From CAZYMF01 sp964648215 (GTDB lineage: Bacteria > Desulfobacterota > Binatia > HRBIN30 > JACQVA1), in NCBI GenBank assembly GCA_964648215.1, contig CAZYMF010000184.1, positions 1 through 9,764 of the forward strand: a stretch of DNA of 9,764 bases, given 5' to 3'. The notes below the pieces were generated by a model. The model ran no database searches. It was given only the letters and a program-made list of their open reading frames with translations, and was not told the DNA's origin. Position 1 is the first letter of the stretch, and the number at the start of each line of letters is the position of its first letter. This document shows, piece after piece, positions 1 to 6,331 of the stretch. Position numbers and translations under genes: made by a program.

Positions 1-42
1 GAGGGGACAAGACGGTGAAAGGGCAGACCGACCGCTCGTCAT
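1..42 (-). CDS. Start of an unidentified downstream operon gene (partial, cut by left edge)
   Basis: Reading leftward, an ATG at 42 opens 14 codons (MTSGRSALSPSCPL) that stay open to the window edge. A GGAGAGG Shine-Dalgarno lies at 50-56, leaving a 7-nt spacer. A second in-frame ATG at 48 would be too close to that site. The ligase stop is at 109, so the gap is 66 nt, and the gene would be the seventh of the same minus-strand operon. Too little is visible to name a family. By analogy with aryl-polyene-type clusters, the next gene could be an acyltransferase, glycosyltransferase, ketosynthase or reductase, but that is inference only. Confidence 0.4.
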   Translation of the reverse strand, partial: MTSGRSALSPSCPL

Positions 43-108
43 TTTCATCCCTCTCCGGGCGAAGCTACCGGCTTCATGACGACTGTTTCCGGTTTCGCAC
101 CATTCGCT

Positions 109-1512
109 CTACGGGCGGCGGTCCTCCCGCTGCAGGCGACGGCGCCGCCGCGCGTTGCGGATCTGGCGCTGCCCGATGTGCAGCAGCGTCCGCAGGTCGA
201 AGCGCGGCCACTCGAGCAGAGCTTCCATGATGGTGATGGTCTTGCGGCCGCTGCCGCGCCAGTCGCTCATCAACGACGGCTTGTAGATCTTGGGGCCGCG
301 GAACATCGCGCTGCGATCGAGCACCTCGTTGTGCCCGAGGTACTCCACCGTCACCGGTACGCCGAGACGCTCGGCGAGCCGCCGCTCGCCCTCGGCATCG
401 CGCGCGCCCCCCGGGTGCGCCATCTCCATGAGGAAGTGCAGGCCGCGCGGACGGATGAGGACGAAGAAGATCCTGGTGCCGATCCGGTCGCCGAAGTCAT
501 AGCCGGCGTCGAGCACCTCGTACGAGGTCGTGCGCGCCCCGCCGATCTCGATCACGTCGTCGAAACGGCCGAACACCTCGGCCGTGGGCCCCTCCTGTCC
601 GCAGGCACACCGGTCTTCGCTCACGCGCACCAGGTCGCCGGTGAAGTAGCGGACCAGCGGCATGACCTCGTGCACCAGGCTGGTGGCGGTCAGCACACCG
701 CGCTCGCCCGGGGCGACGGCGGCGTACGTGACCGGGTCGAGGACCTCTATCTCGAGCAGGTCCGTGCACAAGTGGAGCTGACCGCGGACGCAGCCCACAC
801 CGAGCAGCAACGTCTCGTTGGAGCCGTAGATCTCCACCACCCGGGCGTCCCAGTCGTGCTCGATCGCCCGCCGCATCGCCGGCGGCAATACCGCCCCGCC
901 GGCGAAGACCACGCGCACCGAGCCGAGAGCGCGGCGCGGATCGAGCCCCTGGTCCTTGGCCAGCTCGTGCAGGAGGAAGGGCTCGAGCGGCAGGCTCGAC
1001 AGAGCCGTGACGCCGAGCCGCTGGATGAACTCCAGCGCCCGGGTGAACGGCACGTCCCAGCTCAGGTTGCCGGCCGCGATGTGACAAGCCTGCGCTTGTC
1101 GCAGCGCCTCTTCGAACACGAACGACACCGGGGCGAAGAGCGGGAAGCGGTTGAGCAGGATGGCATCCTCGGAAAGCTCCGGCACCATGCGGCGGACGAT
1201 CCCGCCCATCGCCCGCAGCTCCTCCAGCCCGGCCCAGGTGGCGATCGGCTCGCCCGTCGTGCCGCTGGTCTCGTGATAGTGCCACGCCTTGGCGGCCGGG
1301 ACGGCGAGCATGCCGTAGGGGCTGGCGGCGGCCAGGTCGCGCTTGAAGGTCAACGGCAGCCCGGCCAGATCCGCCCGCGTCCTCACCTCGTGACCCGCCA
1401 GGTGCCGGCCGTAGAACTCGCTGCGACGCGCCCGCGCGATCGCTTGCCGCAAACTGTCGTCGCGATCCTCGACGGACCGAGCCGCAGCGGTCGCGCTACC
1501 GTCCGTGGTCAT
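109..1512 (-). CDS. PaaK-type (phenylacetate-CoA ligase-like) adenylate-forming ligase
   Basis: This 467-aa protein is a stand-alone acyl/aryl-adenylating enzyme that should activate a carboxylic acid with ATP for transfer to CoA or to the operon's ACP. The ATP-binding P-loop TSGTTGEP is at residues 82-89, the adenylate-binding EIYGSNET at 227-234, YFTGDL at 289-294, a CxCG element at 302-305, and the hinge-like GRFDD at 315-319. This pattern (CxCG followed by GRxDD) is typical of the PaaK branch, not the FadD branch, and the length suits the family. The C-terminus is very arginine-rich. The start is the ATG at 1512, because it overlaps the MMPL stop as ATGA. A longer in-frame extension to 1950 only reads through the MMPL gene in another frame. 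The substrate cannot be read from sequence. An aromatic starter such as a hydroxybenzoate-type acid would fit an aryl-polyene-like pathway, and a fatty acid is the alternative. Confidence 0.85.
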   Translation of the reverse strand: MTTDGSATAAARSVEDRDDSLRQAIARARRSEFYGRHLAGHEVRTRADLAGLPLTFKRDLAAASPYGMLAVPAAKAWHYHETSGTTGEPIATWAGLEELRAMGGIVRRMVPELSEDAILLNRFPLFAPVSFVFEEALRQAQACHIAAGNLSWDVPFTRALEFIQRLGVTALSSLPLEPFLLHELAKDQGLDPRRALGSVRVVFAGGAVLPPAMRRAIEHDWDARVVEIYGSNETLLLGVGCVRGQLHLCTDLLEIEVLDPVTYAAVAPGERGVLTATSLVHEVMPLVRYFTGDLVRVSEDRCACGQEGPTAEVFGRFDDVIEIGGARTTSYEVLDAGYDFGDRIGTRIFFVLIRPRGLHFLMEMAHPGGARDAEGERRLAERLGVPVTVEYLGHNEVLDRSAMFRGPKIYKPSLMSDWRGSGRKTITIMEALLEWPRFDLRTLLHIGQRQIRNARRRRRLQREDRRP

Positions 1513-4001
1513 TTTGTCGCCCTGGCCTCGTTCTCTCCGTCCGTCGTCGCCGCTGCCGGCCGCGCCAGCGTCAGCAGCGCGGGCAACAAGATAATAGACA
1601 AGACCAGGCAGAGAAACAGCCCGGCGGCGGCCAGCAGCCCCATCGACGCCAGCGGCGGATAGCGCGACAGGCCGAGAAAGCCAAATCCGACGATGGTCGT
1701 GAGCGAGGTGACCACGACGGCGCGGCCGGCTCGGCGCAGCGCCTCGGGGACGCTCGCCCGCTCGCGAGCGCGGGCGACGATGTAGACGCCGTAGTCGACG
1801 CCGATGCCGAAGATCAGCGGGGTGACGATCAGATTGACCGGGTCGAGCCGTACGCCCGTCGCCCACATGCCGGCGAACAGACACACCAGCACCAGCACGA
1901 CCGGCGCCAGGATGGCCGCCGCGACGGCCAGCTCGCCGAAGCTCAGCCACAGCAGGATGACGTTGCCGGCGAGCCCGAGAACGAAGAAGAGCGAGAGCTC
2001 GTGCCGCAGGACGTGGGCGAGGTTCTCTTCCAGCAGCGCGCGCGCGGCGACCTGGAAGCGCAGATCGGGGAGCTCGTGATGCAGACGGTCGGCAATCGCG
2101 CTCCAGGCCACGCCGGCGGCCGGCTCGAGGTAGGTGGCGACGATGTACCGGCCCGCGTGCTTGCGGACGTGGTGCTGGATGAGGAAGGACACCGGCGCCA
2201 GCGCCGGTGTGTCGATGTCGACCAGCTCGCGGCGCGGCCGCGCGAAGGCGTCGAAGAATCCCCGGAAGCGCTCGGGTACGAAACCCTGTCGCTGCAGCGT
2301 GTCGCGCAGGGTTGCCAGTGCGGCCGCCCGCGGCAGCGCGTCGTAGAGGGCGAGGCGCGCCCGCTGGACCTGCTCCGAGGGCAGCACGCCAGCGACGCTC
2401 TGCACCGATCGCACCAGCCCGTCGGCCTGGTACGCGCGCAGCCGGGCGGCGACCGTCTCGGAATCAACCAGTGCCTGCTGCAGCTCGGCGCGGTCGACCA
2501 GCACCGCACCGCCGGCCCCCGGCTCGCCGAAGCGCTTGGCCACCTCGTCCTGCACCCGCGCGGCCGCCGAGTCGGCGGGGCGCAGGTGCGTCAGCGCCGC
2601 GTCCAGCCCCACCCGGCGGGCGGCCAGCAGCAGGATTGCGCCGAGCAGCAGCCCGGCCACGGCCACGGGTTTCGCCCGTGCCGCCGCTCGCTGCGCCCAA
2701 CGGCCGAGGCGCGGCGTGTCGGCGATGGCGATGCCGCGGCCGCGGCGGCCGAGCAGAAAGCCGAGCGCGGGGAAGAGGACGAAGAACTCGACCGTGGTCA
2801 GCAGCAAGCCGAGCGCGGTGAGGATGCCGAGCTGGCGCACGGCAACGAGCACCGAGAGACCGATCACCAGAAACGCGGCGGCGCTCGTGGTCGACGCCGC
2901 CAGGTTGGCGCGGCCGAGACTCGCCAGCGTCGCCGTCACCGCCCGCCGCAGGTCGCCGTCGTCCTTCTCGCGCTCCTGCAGCAGGCGCGTGTAGAAGTAG
3001 ATCCCCGAGTCGATCGACAACCCGTAGAGGATCGCGGCGAAGCTGATCGACACGGCGTTGAGCTCGGCGAACAGCAGCAGCGAGAGAGCGAAGGTCAGGA
3101 GCGTGGTCAGGATCAGCGGGTAGGTGACGAACGGCAGGATGCGCAGGTTGCGGTAGCCGACGAAGAAGACGACCAGGACGCCGATGAGGGCCAGGGTCGT
3201 GTAACGGCCGACGTCCCATTTCAGCGTGGCGGCATCCTCCAGCGCGTAGACGTAGCTGCCGGTGTAGGCGATGCGGGTCGTCTCGTCGCCGAGGGCGTGG
3301 CGCGCCTCGGCCTCGGCGGCGCGGACCTGTTGCAGCAGCCGTCGGCTGAAGTCGATGTCGAACGCCGAGGCCTTCGGTCGCACCAGCAACAGCAGCGCGC
3401 GGCCGTCGGCCGAGACGAAGTAGCCGTCGCGCAGGCCGGGCGCGACCCCGCCGTAGGACTGCGCCAGCGCCGCCGCGGCCAGGCGGCGAAAGCCGAGCGG
3501 ATCCTCTTGCACCGCCCGGGCGGCGCTGAGGTCGAAGGGAGCGCTGAGAATGGCGCGGTCGGCCGCCACCTGGGCTGCGATCCCGGCCGGTGTCAGCCGG
3601 CGGGCGACCTCGGCGTAGTCGGCTTCGGGCAGGTAGTTGTACAGGTAGGAGCCGAGCAGACCGTCGGTCACCTGCTGCACGTCGAGGCGCGACTGCACGG
3701 CGGCGACGGTGTCGAGCGCCGCGAGCCGGGCGGCAAACGCGTCCGCGAAGCGCTCGAGGCGCGGCAGCGGCGCACCTTGCACCAGCACGATGAGCTGATC
3801 GAGCTCGCCGAAGTCGGAGACGAAGGACTTGAAGTCGTCGAACGCCGGCTCGCCGCGCGGCAGCATGCCGAGAACGTCGATGTCGAGGCGCAGCCGGACG
3901 AGCGACAGGGCGGAGAGCACGGCCAGCGCGAGGGATGCCGCGACGATGGCCCGGTGATGGCGCTCGATGCCGGCCACCCAGCGTTGGTAGGAGAGCTTCA
4001 C
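1509..4001 (-). CDS. MMPL/RND-superfamily lipid exporter, 12 transmembrane segments
   Basis: This 830-aa inner-membrane pump has the two-fold RND layout. TM1 is near residues 18-38, followed by a large periplasmic domain, five more helices to about residue 430, then TM7, a second periplasmic domain, and TM8-12 at the C-terminus. The proton-relay motif in TM4 reads GLSIDSGIYFY (Asp331) and in TM10 reads GIGVDYGVYIV (Asp736-Tyr737). These correspond to the GxxxD-Y motif of MmpL3/HpnN-type transporters. Related pumps move hopanoids, mycolates or aryl-polyene lipids toward the periplasm and outer membrane using proton motive force. The GTG start at 4001 is chosen because it overlaps the lipoprotein stop as GTGA. 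The in-frame extension to 4814 is antisense-like noise over the upstream gene. The gene ends in an ATGA overlap with the ligase, so expression is tightly coupled. The neighbouring LolA-like and LolB-like proteins suggest the pump hands a lipid to a periplasmic carrier. Confidence 0.93.
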   Translation of the reverse strand: MKLSYQRWVAGIERHHRAIVAASLALAVLSALSLVRLRLDIDVLGMLPRGEPAFDDFKSFVSDFGELDQLIVLVQGAPLPRLERFADAFAARLAALDTVAAVQSRLDVQQVTDGLLGSYLYNYLPEADYAEVARRLTPAGIAAQVAADRAILSAPFDLSAARAVQEDPLGFRRLAAAALAQSYGGVAPGLRDGYFVSADGRALLLLVRPKASAFDIDFSRRLLQQVRAAEAEARHALGDETTRIAYTGSYVYALEDAATLKWDVGRYTTLALIGVLVVFFVGYRNLRILPFVTYPLILTTLLTFALSLLLFAELNAVSISFAAILYGLSIDSGIYFYTRLLQEREKDDGDLRRAVTATLASLGRANLAASTTSAAAFLVIGLSVLVAVRQLGILTALGLLLTTVEFFVLFPALGFLLGRRGRGIAIADTPRLGRWAQRAAARAKPVAVAGLLLGAILLLAARRVGLDAALTHLRPADSAAARVQDEVAKRFGEPGAGGAVLVDRAELQQALVDSETVAARLRAYQADGLVRSVQSVAGVLPSEQVQRARLALYDALPRAAALATLRDTLQRQGFVPERFRGFFDAFARPRRELVDIDTPALAPVSFLIQHHVRKHAGRYIVATYLEPAAGVAWSAIADRLHHELPDLRFQVAARALLEENLAHVLRHELSLFFVLGLAGNVILLWLSFGELAVAAAILAPVVLVLVCLFAGMWATGVRLDPVNLIVTPLIFGIGVDYGVYIVARARERASVPEALRRAGRAVVVTSLTTIVGFGFLGLSRYPPLASMGLLAAAGLFLCLVLSIILLPALLTLARPAAATTDGENEARATK

Positions 4002-4756
4002 GACCCCGGCCCCGCGAGGTCGAACAGTCGATCCGGTAGCGGCGGGTTCACCTCGTAGCGTTCGATCTCGATGGCGAGGGACAGATCGCCTCCGGGGTAG
4101 AGCATCTCGATGTGGTAGGGCAGCGCGGTACCGTCGACCTGCCGGTAGTCGTCGTAGCGCAACACCAGGTGCGGGCGGCCCTGGTCGTAGGAAACCTCCT
4201 GGGTGATCGTGGCCGTCGCCCGTTCGACGGCGATGCGCCGCAGGACGTTGCCGGACTGATCGCGGCACACGACCACGACCAGCGCCGGGGCGGCCGCTCG
4301 CGCGACGCAGGTTCCCGGGAACGCGGCGGGCCCGCGCAGGAAGGCCTCGTCGAGATCGGCTTGCGACATCGGCATCAGATCGGCCGGCGGCGTTCCCGAC
4401 ACGACCCGCCCCTGCAGCGGCAGCGTGAGCTGCTCGCGCTGGCCTGCCTGGACGAAGTCGAAGACCGTCAGGCCGAGGGGAAGCATCATCCGCAGGCGGA
4501 AGCGGTCCGGCTTCTTCACCAGCAGCACGCCGTCGGTCGAGTGATGCTCCCGGCCGCGGCGCGAGTCCGCGGTAAAGCGCGCCCGCATCGTGACGAGGCG
4601 ATCCTCGCGCGCGCGCACGGCGGCGAACACCGCCTCCGGATCGGCCGCGGCGACGGGCCCGGGTCGTTGCACCGGCGCGGCGCAGGCGGCCAGCAGCGAC
4701 AGCGCGAAGGCGATGCCAACACGTGTGGCGGCGCGGCGCCGCGCGGTGAAGGTCAT
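3998..4756 (-). CDS. Outer-membrane lipoprotein of the LolA/LolB-like fold
   Basis: The 252-aa product starts with a short basic region and a hydrophobic stretch ending in the lipobox LAAC (residues 22-25), so it should be processed by signal peptidase II and lipidated on Cys25. There is no Asp at +2 (the next residue is Ala), which favours outer-membrane sorting. The mature part has a VKKPDRFRL segment at 80-88, followed by hydrophobic beta-strand-like stretches and repeated amphipathic strands (VLRYDDYRQVDG, IEIERYEVN). This is the layout of LolB/LolA half-barrel proteins and of the lipoproteins found in aryl-polyene clusters. The ATG at 4756 overlaps the dehydratase stop as ATGA, and the gene ends in a GTGA overlap with the pump. 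Its likely job is to receive or place an exported lipid at the outer membrane. The exact family assignment is uncertain, but the lipoprotein call is firm. Confidence 0.8.
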   Translation of the reverse strand: MTFTARRRAATRVGIAFALSLLAACAAPVQRPGPVAAADPEAVFAAVRAREDRLVTMRARFTADSRRGREHHSTDGVLLVKKPDRFRLRMMLPLGLTVFDFVQAGQREQLTLPLQGRVVSGTPPADLMPMSQADLDEAFLRGPAAFPGTCVARAAAPALVVVVCRDQSGNVLRRIAVERATATITQEVSYDQGRPHLVLRYDDYRQVDGTALPYHIEMLYPGGDLSLAIEIERYEVNPPLPDRLFDLAGPGS

Positions 4757-5196
4757 GACTCGGGCCGCGCGTGGAAGTGCAGCACCAGCTCGGCCGCGGC
4801 GCGGCGGCGGCCACCGACGACGATGGCGCTGCGCACGATGACGTTGGCGCCCAGGCGGCGCTGCACGCGCGCGCTCACGACCAGCTGATCGCCGGCCACC
4901 ACCGACGGCCGGCAGCGAAAGCGGTCGACGCGCGCGAGCAGCGCGGGCACGGCCGTGGCGGCGGCGGGAGAGACCGCCACGCCGGCGGTCTGCGCCATCA
5001 CCTCGACCAGGAGGGCCGGCGGCAGCACCCCGTCGGCGTCGACCAGCGGCTCGTTGCGGGTCACGTTCTTCAGCGCGATCGCCCAGCTCCCCGGCTCGAC
5101 CGAGAGCACGCGGTCGAGGAGGAGAAAGGGAAATCGGTGCGGCAGCAGGAGGCCGGGATCGCTCCGGTCCTGCGGCGATGCCCCCTCGTGCGCCAA
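4753..5196 (-). CDS. ApeP/FabZ-like hotdog-fold 3-hydroxyacyl-ACP dehydratase
   Basis: The 147-aa protein is a single hotdog domain that should dehydrate 3-hydroxyacyl chains carried on the operon's ACP. LLPHRFPFLLLDRVL at 17-31 matches the N-terminal signature of FabZ and ApeP proteins. VLPPALLVEVMAQTAGV at 57-73 matches the central helix, with Glu65 at the usual acidic position. The GHFPG loop that carries the catalytic histidine of FabZ is absent and shortened here, as I recall for the ApeP branch (COG4706), so His20 may take a different role. I chose the TTG at 5196 because it is the first start-like codon after the LolA stop (31-nt gap), places the PHRFPF motif near residue 20, and follows an AGGGGAG Shine-Dalgarno. 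The in-frame ATG at 5361 lies inside lolA in another frame. The 3' end overlaps the lipoprotein start as ATGA. A thioesterase-like hotdog is the alternative. Confidence 0.82.
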   Translation of the reverse strand: MAHEGASPQDRSDPGLLLPHRFPFLLLDRVLSVEPGSWAIALKNVTRNEPLVDADGVLPPALLVEVMAQTAGVAVSPAAATAVPALLARVDRFRCRPSVVAGDQLVVSARVQRRLGANVIVRSAIVVGGRRRAAAELVLHFHARPES

Positions 5197-5227
5197 GCTC
5201 GTCTCTCCCCTTCGCTCCGTGCGGCGG

Positions 5228-5878
5228 CTAAGGCTTCTTGGTCTCGAAGATCGCGTCGGGCACGTCGGTGTTGCGCTGCACGTTGCGCAGGGAGATCTCG
5301 AGCCGGTCGCCGAGGCCATTCTCGAGCCGAATCTCCTGCGCCATCCAGTGCGCCCCGGCAAAACGGATGTGGATGGTGCGGAACATCTGCTGCCACGCGG
5401 CCAGGCGCGGCTGCAGGTCGACCGCGATGGCCGGAGGATCCGCGCCGGCCACCGCGGCGGCGCTGACCTCGAAACCCTCCTGCAGCGCCTGCGTGTTGCC
5501 GGTGAAGATCGCCCCGAGCTGCTGGAACATGGTGGCCACGGGCGCCATGGCCAGCGCCTTGCGCTCGCGCTCGGGCAGGTTGGGCATCTGTACGTCGTGC
5601 CCGTTGATGACGATCAGCGCCGGTTGCGGCTTGTCGATCTGCAGGCGGATGCGGTCGGGCCGCTTGAACACGAAGCGCCCGGTGGAGGTCAGCGGCTCGT
5701 CCAGCAAGCTGATGTGCTTGACCTGAACGAAGTCGGCGGTGATCGTGCGGGTATCGCGCTGCGCCGCCTCGATCACCTGCAGGCAGGCGGGCGTCGACGC
5801 GCACGCAGCGGCGGCGCCGGCGGCGGGGAGCAGCAGGGCCAGCGCCCAGGCCAGGCCGTGGACGACAGGGGACCTCAC
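5228..5878 (-). CDS. LolA-like periplasmic lipid/lipoprotein carrier
   Basis: The 216-aa product starts with a signal peptide (residues 1 to about 25, ending AAGAAAAC), so it is exported to the periplasm. The cysteine at 26 lacks a good lipobox, so it is probably not a lipoprotein. The mature region shows the LolA pattern: TADFVQVKHIS at 47-57, a glycine, then GRFVFKRPDRIRLQ at 67-80, followed by alternating beta-strand segments and a C-terminal strand. LolA proteins ferry hydrophobic acyl groups across the periplasm, and pathway-specific copies occur in aryl-polyene and xanthomonadin clusters. The start is the GTG at 5878, 22 nt after the ACP stop, because it gives a compact signal peptide. 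The ATG at 5977 would add 33 Arg/Pro-rich residues encoded inside the ACP gene. The Shine-Dalgarno is weak, so translation may depend on coupling to the ACP gene. It shares the K(R/K)PDR(I/F)RL signature with the lipoprotein two genes on. Confidence 0.85.
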   Translation of the reverse strand: MRSPVVHGLAWALALLLPAAGAAAACASTPACLQVIEAAQRDTRTITADFVQVKHISLLDEPLTSTGRFVFKRPDRIRLQIDKPQPALIVINGHDVQMPNLPERERKALAMAPVATMFQQLGAIFTGNTQALQEGFEVSAAAVAGADPPAIAVDLQPRLAAWQQMFRTIHIRFAGAHWMAQEIRLENGLGDRLEISLRNVQRNTDVPDAIFETKKP

Positions 5879-5900
5879 GGCCGTCCGGGGAGCCGGGGCC

Positions 5901-6188
5901 TCACGAGGGGGCCACCGGCGCGGGCGCCGTCGCCTGATGGTTGAGAATGAAATCGGCCAGGGCATCGATCGAGGCAAACGCGATCTTGCCCACCTCCTCG
6001 TCCGGAATGCTCACGTGGAACTTCTCCTCGACCAGGACCACCAGCTCCAGGGCGTCGATCGAGTCCAGGCCCAGCCCCTCGACGAAGATGGGCTCGGCGT
6101 CCTGAATGTCCTCCGGTCGCTTGTCCTCCAGCTTCAGGCCTTCCACCAGCAGCACCTTGAGCTGGTGCTTCAGCTCTTCACGCGTCAC
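5901..6188 (-). CDS. Stand-alone acyl carrier protein
   Basis: This 95-aa protein is an acidic four-helix carrier. The 4'-phosphopantetheine attachment motif GLDSIDALEL spans 40-49, with Ser43 as the modified residue. The DSIDALEL form is typical of carrier proteins in aryl-polyene, dialkylresorcinol and related type II systems; housekeeping AcpP has DSLDTVEL. The tail after residue 84 is Ala/Pro-rich and probably disordered. The start is GTG at 6188, preceded by a strong AGGAGG at 6195-6200 with a 6-nt spacer. It is the first gene of the minus-strand operon. It should carry the growing or finished acyl chain for the dehydratase and ligase encoded downstream. It probably serves this dedicated pathway and not general fatty acid synthesis. 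Confidence 0.93.
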   Translation of the reverse strand: MTREELKHQLKVLLVEGLKLEDKRPEDIQDAEPIFVEGLGLDSIDALELVVLVEEKFHVSIPDEEVGKIAFASIDALADFILNHQATAPAPVAPS

Positions 6189-6208
6189 AAGGTACCTCCT
6201 GCACTCCC

Positions 6209-6236
6209 TTTATACGGGGTGTTCCGCCGGCAGCAA
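6209..6236 (-). promoter_or_regulatory. Candidate sigma70-type promoter of the ACP operon
   Basis: On the minus strand TTGCTG (6231-6236) is followed after 16 nt by TATAAA (6209-6214), which matches 5 of 6 bases of the -10 consensus. The -35 match is only 3 of 6. Transcription would begin near 6202, just ahead of the AGGAGG at 6195-6200, giving a short leader. This is an AT-rich island in GC-rich DNA and the only good candidate upstream of the operon. Confidence 0.45.
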
Positions 6237-6262
6237 GCGCCGCGCGGGCCTACCGGCGCTGT

Positions 6263-6285
6263 TTCCCTTTGCGTCGGTGAGGGAA
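6263..6285. promoter_or_regulatory. Inverted repeat in the divergent ACP/patatin intergenic region
   Basis: TTCCCT (6263-6268) and AGGGAA (6280-6285) form a perfect 6-bp dyad around an 11-base spacer, with the half-sites 17 bases centre to centre. It lies between the divergent ACP and patatin starts and about 47 nt before the patatin ATG. A regulator site is possible, but the arms are short enough to arise by chance. Confidence 0.25.
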
Positions 6286-6331
6286 TTTCCACTAAGTACG
6301 GAAGCGGCGGTTATGCCGAGGGGAGACGGCG

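Noticed and set aside
76..1662. 528-codon open frame on the plus strand opposite the ligase
   Set aside because: It is antisense to a gene with clear adenylating-enzyme motifs; its product is Arg/His/Asp-rich low-complexity with no recognisable domain. Long antisense frames are expected in GC-rich DNA.
1513..1950. 146-codon N-terminal extension of the ligase
   Set aside because: It only reads the MMPL C-terminus in another frame, and the ATGA overlap at 1509-1512 gives the expected start.
2001..4058. 685-codon open frame on the plus strand opposite the MMPL gene
   Set aside because: It is full of Gln/Glu/Arg/Gly repeats that mirror Leu/Ala codons of the membrane protein in reverse. It has no domain and no plausible start context.
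4002..4814. 271-codon N-terminal extension of the MMPL pump
   Set aside because: It overlaps the lipoprotein gene in another frame and is Arg/Pro-rich; the GTG at 4001 starts directly before TM1.
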